From an uncultured Clostridium sp. (GTDB lineage Bacteria; Bacillota; Clostridia; Clostridiales; Clostridiaceae): 15,002 bases of DNA. Positions 13,888 to 15,002 of the stretch are shown here, piece by piece (position 1 is the first letter of the stretch; every line of letters starts with the position of its first letter). The stretch is from assembly GCF_937920395.1 (NCBI RefSeq), contig NZ_CALEVF010000120.1:1-15002 (forward strand), read 5' to 3'. The notes under the pieces were generated by a model that searched no databases, was not told the DNA's origin, and saw only the letters and a list, made by a program, of their open reading frames with translations. A program made the position numbers and the translations under genes.

Positions 13888-14460
13888 ATGACAAAGATTG
13901 AGTACCTAAATACAAATAAATCTAAAGCTATCATTAAAAATGCTAATGAAAAAAGATTGGTAGGATTATCAATAATTCTCGCAACTATATTTATATTTTG
14001 TAGTTTTCTTTTTTGCACACCTGCAATTACTAAACATCTTCCAATTCCGTCAAAAATATGTGGATTATTAGACCTAATTCTAAATTTCGGTTCAAAATGG
14101 AGTGCCATAGTTGGAATAGCCTTTGCAATGGCTTGGTATGTAGTAACTAAGATAATTAAAAAAGCCAAAAGTAAAAATGAAAATTCTAAGAAAATTATTA
14201 TTACATTTGCAAAGATAGCAAGACGATTTCATGTTCCTATAGCTATTCTTGCTTTAGCATGCGCGCTCGTACATGGATATATTGCAATACTAAATGGATT
14301 TAAGTTAAACATTGGCTACATAACAGGGTTATTTGCCTTAATCATATTCATCGTTGTGTCTTTTTCAGGAATACGAAGATATATTTCAAAACATAAACTT
14401 CATTTAATATCAAGCTTTTCATTAATAGCGATTTTAATAATTCATATTACTTATTTTTAA
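13888..14460 (+). CDS. Four-helix membrane protein, probable di-heme cytochrome b type
   Basis: A 190-aa integral membrane protein with four predicted helices at about 24-45, 70-90, 114-136 and 144-163, plus a last segment at about 172-190 that may count as a fifth. Two His pairs sit in the third and last segments at the spacing expected for bis-His heme b ligation across a bilayer: H115 with H129, and H172 with H186 (each H-x13-H). This layout resembles the ferric reductase-like / DUF4405 type of membrane cytochrome b, whose members pass electrons across the membrane. No flavin or NAD domain is present, so a partner would be needed. The ATG at 13888 has AGGAG 9 bases upstream and is preferred over the in-frame ATG at 13861, which has no ribosome binding site. 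Family assignment is inference from the His spacing. Confidence 0.6.
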   Translation: MTKIEYLNTNKSKAIIKNANEKRLVGLSIILATIFIFCSFLFCTPAITKHLPIPSKICGLLDLILNFGSKWSAIVGIAFAMAWYVVTKIIKKAKSKNENSKKIIITFAKIARRFHVPIAILALACALVHGYIAILNGFKLNIGYITGLFALIIFIVVSFSGIRRYISKHKLHLISSFSLIAILIIHITYF

Positions 14461-14473
14461 TGTTGTTACATTT

Positions 14474-14519
14474 TTTAAAGTTTATTACACTTAATGTATA
14501 ATTAAATGAACTTAATGTA
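14474..14519 (+). promoter_or_regulatory. Probable promoter with a 21-bp-spaced direct repeat
   Basis: TTTAAA (14474-14479), a 17-base spacer and TATAAT (14497-14502). The 10-bp repeat ACTTAATGTA occurs at 14489-14498 and 14510-14519, exactly two helical turns apart and overlapping the -10 and start site, a typical geometry for a repressor site. It would drive the ABC transporter gene. Confidence 0.48.
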
Positions 14520-14605
14520 CATATAGTTGCATATAATACTATAAAGTTATATTATTAGACTGAGAGTATTTAAAAAAATATTCATAAAAAAGTAAAAGGA
14601 AACGT

Positions 14606-14641
14606 ATGAACGGTTTTATAATCATAAAAAGAGGAAGCTGA
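14606..14641 (+). CDS. Possible 11-residue leader peptide
   Basis: ATG preceded by AAAGGA (14595-14600), reading MNGFIIIKRGS and then TGA at 14639-14641. Its last codons overlap the GAGGAAG ribosome binding site of the ABC transporter gene, whose ATG is 5 bases after this stop. Such a frame could couple or attenuate translation of the exporter. It may equally be chance. Confidence 0.3.
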   Translation: MNGFIIIKRGS

Positions 14642-14646
14642 TTATT

Positions 14647-15002
14647 ATGGCAAAGTTAAAAATTGAACCTATGAAACAACCAGATAAAATTATTAACTAT
14701 TGGAAAAAAGAAAAGTTTGTTGTAGCATGCATTGTAATATTTGGCTTAACATTTAATATAGCTACCATTATAGGACCGATTTATCAAGGTAAATTAATTG
14801 ATTCCATTGTTAGTGGTAACGATCTATCTTCTGTGATGATATTGGCGGTTACTTTTGTTGCACTTATAGCAGTAATTCAATTAATGCGCTACTTTAAGCG
14901 CTTTTACATAAGGCGCTTTGCCAATAGTTCAAATGCTACCATGCGTCTTATGATATACAATAATATAATGAATAAAAGTATTGAAGAGCTAGATAAAGAA
15001 AA
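14647..15002 (+). CDS. ABC-type exporter, membrane-domain N-terminus (cut by window edge)
   Basis: Open from the ATG at 14647 to the right edge (118 complete codons, no stop). It begins with a short cytoplasmic segment (KIEPMKQPDKIINYWKKEK), a first helix (about 24-43) ending in IIGPIYQGKLIDSIV, a second helix (about 58-76) and a loop rich in Arg. The pattern 'helix-P-x-x-x-G-x-x-I-D' followed by 'R...F...M...I...I...D' is that of type I ABC exporters with fused membrane and ATPase domains. The nucleotide-binding domain lies beyond the window, so the substrate cannot be judged. The ribosome binding site is GAGGAAG with somewhat wide spacing. Confidence 0.75.
   Translation, partial: MAKLKIEPMKQPDKIINYWKKEKFVVACIVIFGLTFNIATIIGPIYQGKLIDSIVSGNDLSSVMILAVTFVALIAVIQLMRYFKRFYIRRFANSSNATMRLMIYNNIMNKSIEELDKE

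Noticed and set aside
13854..14168. Minus-strand open frame opposite the membrane protein gene
   Set aside because: It overlaps the coding region of a gene with a good promoter and ribosome binding site; it has neither itself.
1..15002. CRISPR arrays, tRNA or rRNA genes, riboswitches
   Set aside because: No regularly spaced repeats, cloverleaf-like segments or conserved rRNA strings were noticed by eye; no T-box or other known riboswitch core was recognised.

Overview
The window is AT-rich DNA with AGGAGG-type ribosome binding sites, consensus sigma-A promoters, metal sensors of the ArsR/CadC type and a small Spo0E-like gene. Together these point to an endospore-forming Firmicute, most likely a Clostridium (sensu lato). 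No rRNA, tRNA or CRISPR array was seen.

Left (1-2523): the distal part of a Tn554-like transposition module. It holds a large tyrosine recombinase (TnpB-like) followed by a TnpC-like coiled-coil protein, closed by a perfect 18-bp hairpin that overlaps the tnpC stop codon. The first recombinase (tnpA) would lie off the left edge. Tn554 relatives carry resistance cargo downstream of tnpC, and the next 8 kb are metal genes.

Metal region (2636-10950): (a) a CadC-like ArsR repressor on the minus strand, followed by a wrecked cadA start (one HMA domain, frameshifted); (b) a decayed patch holding remnants of a radical SAM gene and a DDE transposase; (c) an intact minus-strand ZntA/CadA-type Zn/Cd/Pb exporter with a palindrome at its promoter that resembles the repressor's own; (d) a divergent plus-strand unit: a second ArsR repressor, an unusual P1B ATPase, and a Cys-rich protein with an MtrA-like corrinoid-binding domain plus DUF4346. 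The ATPase has CSC in place of CPC/SPC and NEGSA in place of the P1B-4 HEGST motif. ATATCAA-N6-TTGATAT operators occur before the repressor and again before the ATPase, so the three genes look like one metal- or metalloid-controlled operon. This operon is the most interesting part of the window.

Right (10950-15002): a Spo0E-like phosphatase gene with its own terminator, a long AT-rich intergenic stretch with several strong hairpins, an MscS channel (minus), an excisionase-type HTH protein (minus) divergent from a small four-helix protein with two H-x13-H pairs (probable di-heme cytochrome b type), and the start of an ABC exporter cut by the right edge. The exporter is preceded by a possible 11-codon leader peptide.
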